A DNA stretch of 64,000 nucleotides from Bacillus mycoides (GCF_001757995.1 NZ_LXLV01000070.1:1-64000), one strand, 5' to 3'. Shown: positions 38,073 through 47,068, numbered from the stretch's first letter. Notes: a model not told the origin generated them from the sequence alone. A program made the numbers and translations.

Positions 38073-38105
38073 TTTAGGACCGAATACGTTCGGTCTTATT
38101 TTTTA
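38073..38105 (+). terminator. Terminator-like hairpin upstream of the Spo0E-like gene
   Basis: AGACCGAA-like stem: GACCGAA-TAC-GTTCGGTC then TTATTTTTT. No clear gene precedes it apart from yutJ. Confidence 0.6.
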
Positions 38106-38148
38106 TGCTTTGAATACTACACATAATAGGAGGCATTTCATTTCACTG

Positions 38149-38352
38149 ATGAACTTAACAAAACTAAATAATCGAATAGAAGTGAAAAAGAAAGAATTAA
38201 TCCACCTCGTTGAAAAATATGGATTTGCTCACGATAAAGTCATTTCTTTTAGTCAGGACTTAGATCGTTTGCTAAACTTATTAACGAAGCTAAATACTTC
38301 CGTCTCAAGACGATCTAATCCTGCAAACAAAGAAAAAAGATGTTCCTTCTAA
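38149..38352 (+). CDS. Spo0E-family aspartyl-phosphate phosphatase
   Basis: 67 aa, two-helix hairpin with the signature SQDLDRLLN near residue 44. Such proteins dephosphorylate Spo0A~P and delay sporulation. The ATG at 38149 lies 15 nt after AGGAGG, which is long. A CTG at 38146 or ATT at 38140 is closer, so the exact start is uncertain. Confidence 0.8.
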   Translation: MNLTKLNNRIEVKKKELIHLVEKYGFAHDKVISFSQDLDRLLNLLTKLNTSVSRRSNPANKEKRCSF

Positions 38353-38420
38353 ATAGATTTTATTTTTCTATTTTTCTCTCCTTTTGATACGATATAACTA
38401 GAATCAGAAAGGAGCAATTT

Positions 38421-39080
38421 ATGTTTATATTAAAAGACATCAAATATAAAGATATTCTACACATTCCTTATTTACAGATTCAAAAAGAAAAAACAACTTG
38501 TATTATTGGTGAAAGTGGTAGTGGCAAAAGCACATTACTTCGTATGCTAAACGATTTACAATCGCCAACATCTGGCACAATTGAATATAACGGCAAATCT
38601 ATTTTAGATTACCCTCCCATTCAATTACGCCGTGAAGTTGTCATGCTCGGACAAACTCCGCCTATTTTTGATGGAACAATTAAAGATAATTTATTAATGG
38701 GACTTCGATTTTCTGAAAAGCCATTTCCAAATGACGATGCCCTGCGGGACGCATTAACGACTGTTAGTCTAGATAAAAAATTAGAAGATAACGCCTCTTC
38801 TTTATCAGGTGGTGAAAAACAAAGACTTGCTTTCGCTCGCATTATACTAATGGATCCGCCCGTCTATTTATTAGATGAACCAACTTCGGCACTAGATGGT
38901 GACACAGAACGCCGCGTTATGAAACAATTTACTGAACTCGCAAGAGAAAAGAAAAAAACAGTTATCTTCATCACACACTCACAACAACTTCCAGAAGAAA
39001 TTGCAGACGATATTATTGAAATTAGTAAAACAAACGGTGCAACTAGAAAGGAAGTGCTATCAATTGAAGGGCGTTATTGA
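38421..39080 (+). CDS. ABC transporter ATP-binding protein (FetA/YbbL-like)
   Basis: 219 aa. Walker A GESGSGKST (near 32-40), Q-loop MLGQTPP, signature LSGGEKQR, Walker B VYLLDEPTSALD, H-loop ITHS. All ATPase motifs are intact. It overlaps the permease gene by 14 bp. The FetAB family exports iron and protects against oxidative stress in E. coli; B. cereus function is inferred from family only. Confidence 0.88.
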   Translation: MFILKDIKYKDILHIPYLQIQKEKTTCIIGESGSGKSTLLRMLNDLQSPTSGTIEYNGKSILDYPPIQLRREVVMLGQTPPIFDGTIKDNLLMGLRFSEKPFPNDDALRDALTTVSLDKKLEDNASSLSGGEKQRLAFARIILMDPPVYLLDEPTSALDGDTERRVMKQFTELAREKKKTVIFITHSQQLPEEIADDIIEISKTNGATRKEVLSIEGRY

Positions 39081-39858
39081 ACTACAAATTTGGCAACTTG
39101 CAGCTGCATATATTTTCATCCTTATTTTAATCGGGCTTGTGAAATTAAAAGGAATACCGCGTGAGAAACAAATTACAATTGCAACACTCCGTATGACTAT
39201 TCAGCTCGTACTTGTTGCATATGTTCTTACATACATATTTGAAAATAGTAATCCGTTTTATACAATAGCTCTCATTACTTCTATTACTACTTTTGCGATT
39301 TTTAATATTTATAAGCGAATAAACCTTCCTATGTCAAAAGAATTAAAAAGAGTTGCTGCCATTTCCATGATTGCTGGATCAATTGGCCCTCTTCTACTAT
39401 TTATCTTTGTCATTATCGGGCATGATCCTTGGTATGCTCCGCAATATATCGTTCCTATTGCCGGCATGTTAATCGGTAATGCTATGACAGGTATTTGCCT
39501 CGGGGCAAACACCTTTTTAAACAGTATGAAATCACAAAGAGATCATATCGAAGGTGCACTTATGCTTGGGGCAACTCCAAAACAAGCAGCTGCTCCGCTC
39601 ATAAGAGACGCTTTCGATTCCGCTATTTTACCAACAATTAATTCCATGGTCGGAATGGGAATTATAAGTCTTCCGGGCATGATGACTGGGCAAATTTTAT
39701 CCGGTGTATCACCATTTACAGCTATTCAATATCAAATTGCGATTATACTTGGTATTTCTGGAAGTACAGCTTTCTCTGTTATTATCTTCTTACAGCTTGG
39801 GTATAAAACGTTCTTTAATAAGCGGTGCCAGTTGAAAGAGGTTGAAGCACAATCATAA
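39067..39858 (+). CDS. ABC permease (FetB/YbbM-like, UPF0014)
   Basis: 263 aa with about seven membrane helices, UPF0014 family (MIAGSIGPLL, GNAMTGICLGANTFL, LGATPKQAAAPLIRDAFDSAILPTIN). TTG start at 39067 with AAGGAAGTG 7 nt upstream; the frame upstream lies inside the ATPase gene. Translationally coupled partner of the ATPase. Confidence 0.87.
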   Translation, partial: KGVIELQIWQLAAAYIFILILIGLVKLKGIPREKQITIATLRMTIQLVLVAYVLTYIFENSNPFYTIALITSITTFAIFNIYKRINLPMSKELKRVAAISMIAGSIGPLLLFIFVIIGHDPWYAPQYIVPIAGMLIGNAMTGICLGANTFLNSMKSQRDHIEGALMLGATPKQAAAPLIRDAFDSAILPTINSMVGMGIISLPGMMTGQILSGVSPFTAIQYQIAIILGISGSTAFSVIIFLQLGYKTFFNKRCQLKEVEAQS

Positions 39859-39897
39859 AAAAGACGCTCTGCAAGTTACTTACAGAGCGTCTTTTTT
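39856..39897. terminator. Bidirectional terminator after the FetAB-like pair
   Basis: AAAAAAGACGCTCTG / CAGAGCGTCTTTTTT with an 11-nt loop, between convergent genes. Confidence 0.92.
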
Positions 39898-39908
39898 CTT
39901 TGCTAATC

Positions 39909-40250
39909 TTACGCTTTCTTAACGAACTGTGATTTTAACTTCATAGCTCCGAAACCGTCGATTTTGCAATCAATATCATGATCTCCATCAACCAGACGGA
40001 TACTCTTTACTTTCGTACCGATCTTCACAACTGAAGAAGTTCCTTTTACTTTTAAATCTTTAATTACAGTAACAGCATCGCCATCTTGAAGAACGTTTCC
40101 GTTCGCATCTTTTACAACTTTTGCACCATCATTATTTTCAGCTTCCGCTTCTTGGCCCCACTCATGGGCACATTCTGGACATACGAAAAGAGCGCCATCC
40201 TCATACGTATATTCTGAATTACATTTTGGACAATTTGGTAAAGTAGCCAT
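39909..40250 (-). CDS. Zinc-ribbon protein YjdM/PhnA family
   Basis: 113 aa. N-terminal zinc ribbon CPKC...CPEC (residues 7-30) and a C-terminal SH3-like PhnA domain ([15 protein letters not shown]). Found near phosphonate genes in E. coli, but it is not a phosphonatase in most hosts. Function unknown. ATG at 40250, 9 nt after GGAGGA. Confidence 0.88.
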   Translation of the reverse strand: MATLPNCPKCNSEYTYEDGALFVCPECAHEWGQEAEAENNDGAKVVKDANGNVLQDGDAVTVIKDLKVKGTSSVVKIGTKVKSIRLVDGDHDIDCKIDGFGAMKLKSQFVKKA

Positions 40251-40436
40251 AAATTCATTTCCTCCGTTCATTATTTATACGTAAAAATCAAATCTGATTT
40301 TTACATCTCGATAAATAAAATTTGTATAGCATTTCTTTATACTGCCATAGTCTCACGTTATTGACAAGCCTACCTCAAATTCTCATTTTTTATTGTATTT
40401 TACAAAATTTCAAGTAGTATGGCGTTTCCAACAAAC

Positions 40437-40467
40437 AAAAGAAGAACCTTTACAAGATTCTTCTTTT
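40437..40467 (-). terminator. Terminator of the DUF2628 gene
   Basis: AAAAGAAGAA / TTCTTCTTTT stem. Confidence 0.7.
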
Positions 40468-40487
40468 CCAAATAAACGAGTTTCTCT

Positions 40488-41264
40488 CTAGAAAAACCAC
40501 ATATTTTCTTCAACGTAAATTTGATACTCTTCTGCTTCTTCTTCACTTAACTTTTTATTATTTAAATAAATTTCTTGCCATTCAAAGTAATCATCATTTA
40601 AATATACAGCGAATTTAATTTTCACATTTTTCTTTTCTTCATAATCATAACCAGTAAATTCTACTACGTCATAATCTTTTTCTTTTTTAACGTACTTCCA
40701 ATTTGGTTTGTCTGTGATAGACTCTAAAGCCTCTCCTTCAAGACTTAAGCGAACAACGTTTTTAATATTAGGTTCAGTCGGTAAATGAGCTAAACCGAAA
40801 CTTATCACGCCAAATACCGCAATTACTATTGCTTGTAAACCAATCATAAGCCCTATATGAGCGCCGCCTTTTGATTGTAAATAATACTCTTTCTTATAAT
40901 CAGGCACATCTTCTGCCTTATGTAAAATACGGATAACATGCTTATAATACAATCGATTCCCTTGCCATCCAGTAAACAGCATCGTCCCCACATATATTAT
41001 AAAATCTATCCACATTGGTATATCAATAAAAGTAGCTGTAATTAAAGTAGGTACCGCTAATAACGTAAGTATAATAAATAACTGATACATTTTACGATAA
41101 GCTAACCAAAAGTGCGGGAAGATAAACGCTACCCAATTCCACGTATTTTCTTTCTCGGGATTGTTCACTTGTCCCCACTTAAAATCGTAATATGCTGTAT
41201 TCTTTTGAACACCTTTATGTAGTTCTTGCTGGGAGATGGTTTCTTGTAAAACAGTTTCCTTCAC
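40488..41264 (-). CDS. DUF2628 membrane protein
   Basis: 258 aa. A DUF2628-type region (NWVAFIFPHFWLAYRKMY, then membrane helices, then GNRLYYKHVIR) spans residues 35-110. A further helix lies near 135-160, and the C-terminal ~95 residues are soluble and acidic. Function unknown. The GTG at 41264 is 9 nt after AGAAGG; the ATG pair upstream touches the RBS. Confidence 0.78.
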   Translation of the reverse strand: MKETVLQETISQQELHKGVQKNTAYYDFKWGQVNNPEKENTWNWVAFIFPHFWLAYRKMYQLFIILTLLAVPTLITATFIDIPMWIDFIIYVGTMLFTGWQGNRLYYKHVIRILHKAEDVPDYKKEYYLQSKGGAHIGLMIGLQAIVIAVFGVISFGLAHLPTEPNIKNVVRLSLEGEALESITDKPNWKYVKKEKDYDVVEFTGYDYEEKKNVKIKFAVYLNDDYFEWQEIYLNNKKLSEEEAEEYQIYVEENMWFF

Positions 41265-41486
41265 GTACATCATCCTTCTCTTATTTCGATATAATTTTAT
41301 TGTATATGTGCCAATCGAAGGAATCTAACAAAAAGTACATATATTTCACAAAAATGAACGGAAATCGAATATATTCCGACAATTATCGGTTTCATATTTC
41401 ATTTTACTTTTAAATATATTAAAATACTTATGAATGATGCATTTAATACACTAAGTTAAATATTTTACATATTTTATAATAAAAAA

Positions 41487-41502
41487 TGTTTCACATGAAA
41501 CT
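41487..41502. promoter_or_regulatory. parS-like sequence
   Basis: TGTTTCACATGAAACT: 14 of 16 bases agree with the Spo0J (ParB) site TGTTTCACGTGAAACA. One mismatch is in the central CG, so binding is uncertain. Confidence 0.35.
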
Positions 41503-41563
41503 TCCCATATTTCTTATTATTTTTCTATCATTTTCGATTAGGTTCAAATGTGGGCTTCATATG

Positions 41564-41606
41564 AAAAAACTAGTAGAAAACACAATTTGTTTTCTACTAG
41601 TTTTTT
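41564..41606. terminator. Strong hairpin terminator
   Basis: Perfect 19-bp stem AAAAAACTAGTAGAAAACA and its complement with loop CAATT. Probably terminates the minus-strand gene that ends at 41646, and works in both directions. Confidence 0.88.
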
Positions 41607-41645
41607 ATCACAGTTCTACATATTTAGTCGCCTTTTATATCCTCC

Positions 41646-42314
41646 CTACGACTCCCAAGTAATATTCATTTCTTCAAATGACTCCTTACTAACTTCCAAC
41701 CCTTCGCCATCATCCGTTCCAATCATCGCTACCTCTTCTTTAGACAACATAATTTCCTCGTTTGGATTTTGGATTTTTCTCTCATACACTAATTGTAAAA
41801 GCTCTATTTGTTCCTCTGTCAGTTCATACTCTTCTTCCAATCTTTCAATTGCTGATTCCGTATCAAGTAATGGGATTTCTAATAAGAATCCACCGTGTTC
41901 TCCCATCTCTTCAAATGAATCGATTGAATATGCACCGTTATCATCAATCCAAAATGCTGTTGTAATGAAAGGAACTGTTTCACCTTCTACTTCTTCTAAT
42001 ACGTATTGGAGTGCTTCCTCTTTCGCAATGTCTACTACTTTCGAAGGTGCCCCTTCAAAATAATTTGCCGCATCAATCCACTCTTCTATTCTCTCGCTAT
42101 TCACATCTTGAAGACATACGATTGTGTACTTCGGATGAAAAGTAATTGTCCCTCGTCCGCCTTGACTATCTTGCACACTATAGTTAAAACCATCCCACGA
42201 ACTTTCATGTGAGAAATCTGGATAATGCGCCACACTAATTGCACTCGCAATCGAATTAAAAATGCATCCTTTCCATAGTTATTCTTTACTTATATGAAAG
42301 TTATATTTACTCAT
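41646..42314 (-). pseudogene. Hypothetical protein gene with a premature stop at codon 12
   Basis: From ATG at 42314 (RBS GGGGGAAGAG) the frame reads 11 codons (MSKYNFHISKE), then TAA (42281-42279). It continues open in the same frame for 210 codons (LWKGCIFNSIASAISVAH, then YPDFSHESSWDGFNYS...). The downstream part is 195 aa, acidic, predicted soluble, with a GRGTITF motif. A GTG at 42233 could restart translation, but no RBS precedes it. Family not recognised. Likely a nonsense mutation or a sequencing error. Confidence 0.65.
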
Positions 42315-42398
42315 TCTCTTCCCCCGTATATATATGTTTTTTAATATTATCTTTCGACTTCTCATTCCTTGTAAAGTACTTTTTCATTATCTAAAAAT

Positions 42399-42434
42399 AG
42401 TAAAAGCACCCTTCATACAAAGGATGCTTTTACT
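42399..42434 (-). terminator. Terminator of the nucleotidyltransferase gene
   Basis: AGTAAAAGCA(C)CC...GG(A)TGCTTTTACT stem. Confidence 0.8.
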
Positions 42435-42440
42435 GTTCAC

Positions 42441-43235
42441 CTACCACTTTCGCCTACACTCCTCAATCACACTAAGCAAATACCTCTTCGTCATATCAGC
42501 CCGTCTCCAACTAGAGAGCTTTCGCTTTTCCTTTGGATTATGCCGCATCCGCTCTACTTCTCTTAATAAAGGCTCCCACTTATGAGAGTAAAGTTCCAAC
42601 ATATATTGCAATCCTCTATCTTTTGAAACAATTGTTTTATGATCTAACGTATATAAAATACGCCCCATCGTAACGACTGCTGATTCTACCCATTCTTCTA
42701 TAAAAAATAAATAGGGCCGCTTCGCTTTTTCACTCCAGTATTGTTCTACATTATACTTCATCGTATTTACTACATCGTCCCATTTTATTTGAAAGGGAAG
42801 GTCTTCTGCTTCTTTCCCGGTAACTGTAATGCCTTGATTTTTCAATGTCCACCATGTGACCGCATTAATGTCCCAATAACCACTATCCGCTTTCCCCTCT
42901 GCACAATACACGTACTCATTCATTTCATGATTGTATTTCCCTAAGTCAGCAAGCGGAATATACATACCATCCATTCTTTTACCTAACGTATTTTTACTAA
43001 GTTTTTTATGCAGTTCTATAATTTGCTGTTTTTCAGCTTCATTCACGGAATCACTTATTACCGTAACAAAGTCCACATCGCTCGTTTCTATATGAAATGC
43101 TCCTAGCGCGATTGATCCGTAAATGTATACCCCGACTATTTTTTCATCCGAAAAAATTTCTTTTAATTCTACTATGTACTGCTCCATTAACTGTTTCACT
43201 TCTCCTGGTAAAGCATGTTTTATTCCATTCTCCAC
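42441..43235 (-). CDS. Aminoglycoside adenylyltransferase-like nucleotidyltransferase
   Basis: 264 aa. N-terminal nucleotidyltransferase fold with GSIALGAFHIETSDVDFVTV (residues 40-59; GS...D.D catalytic pattern) and a C-terminal DUF4111-like helical domain (near 150-260). The same layout occurs in ANT(3'')/ANT(9) AadA enzymes, but B. cereus chromosomal relatives may not confer resistance. GTG start at 43235 with GGAGGG 6 nt upstream. Ends in its own terminator. Confidence 0.82.
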   Translation of the reverse strand: MENGIKHALPGEVKQLMEQYIVELKEIFSDEKIVGVYIYGSIALGAFHIETSDVDFVTVISDSVNEAEKQQIIELHKKLSKNTLGKRMDGMYIPLADLGKYNHEMNEYVYCAEGKADSGYWDINAVTWWTLKNQGITVTGKEAEDLPFQIKWDDVVNTMKYNVEQYWSEKAKRPYLFFIEEWVESAVVTMGRILYTLDHKTIVSKDRGLQYMLELYSHKWEPLLREVERMRHNPKEKRKLSSWRRADMTKRYLLSVIEECRRKW

Positions 43236-43250
43236 GTCGATCCCTCCAAT

Positions 43251-43282
43251 AAAAAAAGCCTTCGCAAATTCGCAAAGGCTTC
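43251..43282 (-). terminator. Terminator of yuzD
   Basis: Minus strand AAGCCTT-N11-AAGGCTT with T7. It overlaps the RBS region of the downstream gene. Confidence 0.75.
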
Positions 43283-43287
43283 CTGAT

Positions 43288-43596
43288 TTATAAATATTTC
43301 TCGATTTCTTCGTAAACATCCTTCAAACGAGGATTTCCTTCTCCAACAATTTCTCCATTTACAAGAACGACTGGATAAAATAAATCTTCCTCCACTACTC
43401 GCTCTGCGAATGCTTTTTTCTCTTCATCTTCTTGTTCTTCTTGAAAATCAATATACTCAAACTTAAATTTATTTTCTTGTCCTTCATATTTACGACCAAT
43501 CGCCGCTTGTAACCACTCAAACGTTTCTGTTGAAGATGGCATTCCAACGCAGCTCGCACAAATTACTTTCGTCCCATACACTTGAACATTAACCAT
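43288..43596 (-). CDS. yuzD: YuzD-family protein (DUF1462)
   Basis: 102 aa thioredoxin-like fold. It has a CASCVGMPSSTETFEW motif near residue 13 with a CxxC pair and cis-Pro-like PVVLVNGEIV. YuzD is usually next to the Nfu gene yutI, as here (divergent). Possible thiol or Fe-S role, unproven. RBS GGGGGAGAAG before ATG at 43596. Confidence 0.86.
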   Translation of the reverse strand: MVNVQVYGTKVICASCVGMPSSTETFEWLQAAIGRKYEGQENKFKFEYIDFQEEQEDEEKKAFAERVVEEDLFYPVVLVNGEIVGEGNPRLKDVYEEIEKYL

Positions 43597-43802
43597 TTCT
43601 TCTCCCCCATTTCTCGTTCTAACAGTATATTCAGATGTCTTATTGCATAAGCACATCATTTTACAAATTTATTCTATACCCCTATACTGAAAAAACACGT
43701 TGTAAACATGATAAAATATTTCGACAATAAAACAAGAACAGAAAAAATAGATTTTCCCCTCTATCTTGATTATAATAAAACTGATGAAAGGAGTCGATAA
43801 AA

Positions 43803-44039
43803 ATGGAAAACCCACATATGCAAGAACAAGTACTAGAAGTATTAGATAAATTACGTCCATTCTTACTTCGCGATGGCGGAGACGTTGAATTAGTAGACAT
43901 TGAAGAAGGTATCGTAAAACTACGCCTTATGGGTGCATGCGGAAGCTGCCCAAGTTCTACAATCACACTAAAAGCTGGTATCGAACGCGCACTACTTGAA
44001 GAAGTACCAGGCGTTATTGAAGTAGAACAAGTATTTTAA
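43803..44039 (+). CDS. yutI: NifU C-terminal-domain Fe-S scaffold (YutI)
   Basis: 78 aa Nfu protein. CxxC motif at C46 and C49 (GACGSCPSS) binds a [4Fe-4S] cluster as a dimer and hands it to apo-proteins. RBS AAAGGAG before ATG. Divergent from yuzD. Confidence 0.93.
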   Translation: MENPHMQEQVLEVLDKLRPFLLRDGGDVELVDIEEGIVKLRLMGACGSCPSSTITLKAGIERALLEEVPGVIEVEQVF

Positions 44040-44070
44040 TTTAAAAGCAGAAGCGGCTCGTTCAGACTCG
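44040..44070 (+). repeat. Interspersed repeat family 2, 5' fragment
   Basis: TTTAAAAGCAGAAGCGGCTCG then TTCAGA: matches the first ~28 bp of the repeats at 16534 and 16654. The rest is absent. Confidence 0.65.
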
Positions 44071-44077
44071 CTTCAAA

Positions 44078-44107
44078 AAAAAAGAGACCAAATTTGGTCT
44101 CTTTTTT
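44078..44107 (+). terminator. Terminator of yutI
   Basis: Perfect palindrome AAAAAAGAGACCAAA / TTTGGTCTCTTTTTT. Confidence 0.9.
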
Positions 44108-44244
44108 GTACACAAACAAGACGTACTCCCCCTACACTATTAACATCATAAAACAAAATTGGAAATCCTTCTCAAAAAATGCGATAATTAATATATAGTG
44201 AATCGTTCACACATATAAAGCGAAAAACATAGGGGGGACGACGT

Positions 44245-44460
44245 ATGCCAAAAATAGGGAGTACTTTTGTAACAATTCAAGAATTGGAACAGAAAAAAGA
44301 ATATTTATTAAGTCTTTCACCCGTTATACCGACATGGAATACGAGCTATCAATTTTTATTTAAAGAAATACAACAAGAATTATTAAAAAAGGTAAACGAA
44401 AAAATTGAAAGACACCACATTATTTTAACTATATGTACAGATCAAAAAGTAGGAGCATAG
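44245..44460 (+). CDS. Small hypothetical protein
   Basis: 71 aa, mostly helical, no signal or membrane segment. A basic helix (LFKEIQQELLKKVNEKIERHH) lies in the middle. RBS AGGGGGGAC 6 nt before ATG. Not recognised; convergent with yutH across a terminator. Confidence 0.6.
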   Translation: MPKIGSTFVTIQELEQKKEYLLSLSPVIPTWNTSYQFLFKEIQQELLKKVNEKIERHHIILTICTDQKVGA

Positions 44461-44500
44461 CTTCTTATTATATAAAGATAGATACGGGTATCTTTTGTGG

Positions 44501-44534
44501 TATAAAAAAGAGACCTCAATTGGCCTCTTTTTTA
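44501..44534. terminator. Bidirectional terminator
   Basis: TATAAAAAAGAGACC...GGCCTCTTTTTTATA stem between the small ORF and yutH. Confidence 0.82.
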
Positions 44535-44539
44535 TACTT

Positions 44540-45541
44540 TTAAGATAGCCAATCTAATTTCCTAATGCCTAACTTATCAATAGGTAAACGAAATGACTCG
44601 TAAAAATGATTCATAAATTGCTCAGTGCGCTTCACATCGTGTAAAATGATTTCTAAACGAGCTCTATATATGCCTTTTTGTTCTTCGTTTCCTGTTTGAT
44701 AATATCGTTCAACCGTTTCAAAGTAGTGAAGCGGGAACAGAAGCCTTGCGAATAATAAGCGCCAACCAAATGAAGAGAGCGAATAATTACGTTCATAATC
44801 TGTAATGAATTGAACTACCGTCTGCTCCCAATCTTTCTTCTTTTCTATCATCATATAGCGAATACATTCTGCTATATCCCTACTTGGGTGATCATATACC
44901 CAATCAAAAGGAAGTTTTAAGCGCTTCGTTTGATGCCATAATAGAGGTGTAAATCGTTCTTGGCAAATTGTTGCTGCGTCAGTTATTTGTGGTGTATCGT
45001 CCATTTCTGTATCGACAACGTATTGAATTGCATTTTCTGCAACTCCTAAGTAATACGGGAAGGATTCAATAAACAATTGATCGAATACGTCTGAAGGATG
45101 GTTCATCACTTGCGATTGCCAAAACCTTTCTAATTGGTCGAGCCTTTTTTCCCATAATGCTTTCCATTCACCAATGCGGCTTAATTGCTCAACTTCTTCC
45201 GGAAAGAATGCACCACGTTTATGAAATATAGAAAGCTCACTTCCTAATGATGTAGCATGTCGTTCTAACATACGCATACCTTTTAATAAGCAATAATTTT
45301 TTTCTTCTATCTCACTTACATAGTAGCCGTGTATAGTCGGAACGAAAGTCGAAACAGTTATATCCCCTTGCTGGTTCATATAATCACTGAGCTTTTTCAT
45401 CTCTACAAGTACTTCTTCCTCCATTTCTCCAATTGGAACAAGTACATAAATTTTGTTGCGAATCCAAAAGCTTTTATAGGGGCCCAGGGGGATTAATTCT
45501 TTAACATGCATGTGATAATGCTCATAAATATGCTGAATCAT
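44540..45541 (-). CDS. yutH: Spore coat-associated protein YutH (CotS-family)
   Basis: 333 aa with a degenerate aminoglycoside-phosphotransferase/kinase-like fold, as in CotS and YsxE. Typical pieces: YCLLKGMRMLERHA, PSDVFDQLFIESFPYYLGVAENAIQYV, FDWVYDHPSRDIAECIRY. It probably has a structural role in the coat. ATG at 45541 has AGGTGG 8 nt upstream. Divergent from yutG. Confidence 0.88.
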   Translation of the reverse strand: MIQHIYEHYHMHVKELIPLGPYKSFWIRNKIYVLVPIGEMEEEVLVEMKKLSDYMNQQGDITVSTFVPTIHGYYVSEIEEKNYCLLKGMRMLERHATSLGSELSIFHKRGAFFPEEVEQLSRIGEWKALWEKRLDQLERFWQSQVMNHPSDVFDQLFIESFPYYLGVAENAIQYVVDTEMDDTPQITDAATICQERFTPLLWHQTKRLKLPFDWVYDHPSRDIAECIRYMMIEKKKDWEQTVVQFITDYERNYSLSSFGWRLLFARLLFPLHYFETVERYYQTGNEEQKGIYRARLEIILHDVKRTEQFMNHFYESFRLPIDKLGIRKLDWLS

Positions 45542-45661
45542 CGCAGTCGCCACCTATGGTTTTTCTTTATATATATGAGCTTGTGCTCGCCTTTCATTCC
45601 TATGCACATGATAAAGCAACGAAACGTATACAAATACTAAAAAGAAAAAAAGGTGATAAAC

Positions 45662-46153
45662 ATGAAAGACTCAAATCAACTACAAGAAAGAGCATTACAA
45701 CTATTACAAGAACGCGGTGTAACAATTGACGATATTGCTGAACTTGTTCATTTTCTTCAAAAGAAATACCATTCAAATTTAGAGATGTCAGAATGTCGCT
45801 ATAACGTTGAGCGTGTACTATCAAAACGGGAAGTACAAAACGCACTTATTACAGGCATTGAACTTGATGTCCTTGCTGAAAAAGGACTATTAAGTCAACC
45901 GTTACAAGATATCGTAAAACGTGATGAAGGACTATATGGAATCGATGAAGTTATCGCACTTTCAATCGTCAACGTATACGGGTCAATTGGCTTCACGAAT
46001 TTTGGATATATCGATAAATTAAAACCAGGCATTTTAGAATACTTAAATGATAAATCAACTGGAAAGGTGCACACATTCCTTGATGATATCGTTGGCGGTA
46101 TCGCTGCCGCTGCTTCAAGTCGTTTAGCGCACCGTGCTGAGCATTCAGAATAA
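45662..46153 (+). CDS. yutG: Phosphatidylglycerophosphatase A-like protein (YutG)
   Basis: 163 aa in the PgpA/YutG family, mostly helical and without clear membrane helices, unlike E. coli PgpA. DEVIALSIVNVYGSIGF and FLDDIVGGIAAAASSRLAHR carry the conserved acidic and histidine residues. Presumed phosphatase; real substrate uncertain. ATG at 45662 has AAAGGTG upstream. Confidence 0.85.
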   Translation: MKDSNQLQERALQLLQERGVTIDDIAELVHFLQKKYHSNLEMSECRYNVERVLSKREVQNALITGIELDVLAEKGLLSQPLQDIVKRDEGLYGIDEVIALSIVNVYGSIGFTNFGYIDKLKPGILEYLNDKSTGKVHTFLDDIVGGIAAAASSRLAHRAEHSE

Positions 46154-46160
46154 AGTTTCT

Positions 46161-46187
46161 AGGCCGTCAGTTTCATACTGACGGCCT
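46161..46187. terminator. Terminator between yutG and the acetyltransferase gene
   Basis: AGGCCGTCAGT / ACTGACGGCCT with a 5-nt loop; convergent genes. Confidence 0.88.
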
Positions 46188-46652
46188 TTCATATTCCATC
46201 AGTATAAACTCTCTTCCACGGCTCAAAAAAAGAGGTCCTACTTGAAATCCAATGTTTTTATATAGCCTAATCGCTCTCTTATTGAATGTCGCTACACTCA
46301 GTCGAAACATTTTCGAATTCAATTCCTTAGTAGCAAATGCTATTCCCGCTTGAAAAAACATTTCTCCCATCCCTTTCCCTGTTAAATCCGGCTTCATTCC
46401 AAGTCCGATATCTACTACATCTTCTCTCACATATAAATTGGCATCTCTTCCGCCCGGAACTTGTGCATTTTCTCCAAAACAAAAATAGCCGATGAATTCT
46501 CCCTTCTCGTCGCAGCAACCGTAATACGTCCCATCTAACAACTCTTCTATTACTTCAGCATCTCCTGACAAGCTATATAACGTATACGGCTCTTCATACT
46601 TCCACGTATTTATTTCTTTCGCTTCTGCCTCCGTTAACTTATGTATATCCAT
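46173..46652 (-). CDS. GNAT N-acetyltransferase
   Basis: 159 aa GNAT fold. Acetyl-CoA loop DLTGKGMGEMF (near 89-99), then FNKRAIRLYKNIGF (near 123-136). Substrate unknown. AAGGAGCGAG RBS before ATG. Confidence 0.86.
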   Translation of the reverse strand: MDIHKLTEAEAKEINTWKYEEPYTLYSLSGDAEVIEELLDGTYYGCCDEKGEFIGYFCFGENAQVPGGRDANLYVREDVVDIGLGMKPDLTGKGMGEMFFQAGIAFATKELNSKMFRLSVATFNKRAIRLYKNIGFQVGPLFLSRGREFILMEYERPSV

Positions 46653-46883
46653 TCATCTCGCTCCTTATCAAATACTCTACTAATCTATATGTATTTACTC
46701 ATTCATTTTCAATGATTGATTCTCCTTTAATCGTAATATGTATAATTACATACGCACACCCATTTAAAAAATGCTAAAATTTATTTAAATCGCTGTTGCT
46801 ACACTTCTTGATTAAAGAAAAGACGTTAAAACGGAAATTAGCGTCTTATCAAACTCAAGCAATTGACACATTTTGTCATCATG

Positions 46884-46911
46884 AAAGACACTCGAAAGAG
46901 TGTCTTTTTTT
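46884..46911 (+). terminator. Terminator without an evident upstream gene
   Basis: AAAGACACTC-GAAA-GAGTGTCTTT then T-run. GNRA-type loop. It ends a non-coding stretch. Confidence 0.8.
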
Positions 46912-47015
46912 CTATACCTGAGCAGGACCTGCTCATTTACAAAATTAATGCATAAATTAATATAACTCTTAAACGCATTATTCCCTTTCTATACGTTGCG
47001 ACAGATTCGGATAAT

Positions 47016-47043
47016 AAAAAGCACTCCAGCCAGAGTGCTTTTT
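47016..47043 (+). terminator. Second terminator before the 28-aa gene
   Basis: AAAAAGCACTC-CAGCCA-GAGTGCTTTTT. Confidence 0.82.
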
Positions 47044-47068
47044 ACTTTCAAACAAGGAGGTTACATAT

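Larger units (their letters stand above)
41265..41645. other. Intergenic region with parS-like site and strong hairpin
   Basis: 381 bp, AT-rich, no gene. It contains a parS-like 16-mer (41487-41502) and a 19-bp perfect hairpin (41564-41606). Confidence 0.5.
46653..47068. other. 416-bp intergenic region with three hairpins
   Basis: Plus strand: AAGACG...CGTCTT, TGACA-CATTT-TGTCA, and a terminator (46884-46911). A second terminator (47016-47043) follows. No coding potential beyond peptides of <10 codons. Possibly a small RNA gene, but no clear promoter was found. Confidence 0.4.

Noticed and set aside
42441-43235. Acquired spectinomycin/streptomycin resistance gene
   Set aside because: The fold is AadA-like, but there is no integron, transposon or base-composition shift; it looks like a resident chromosomal gene.
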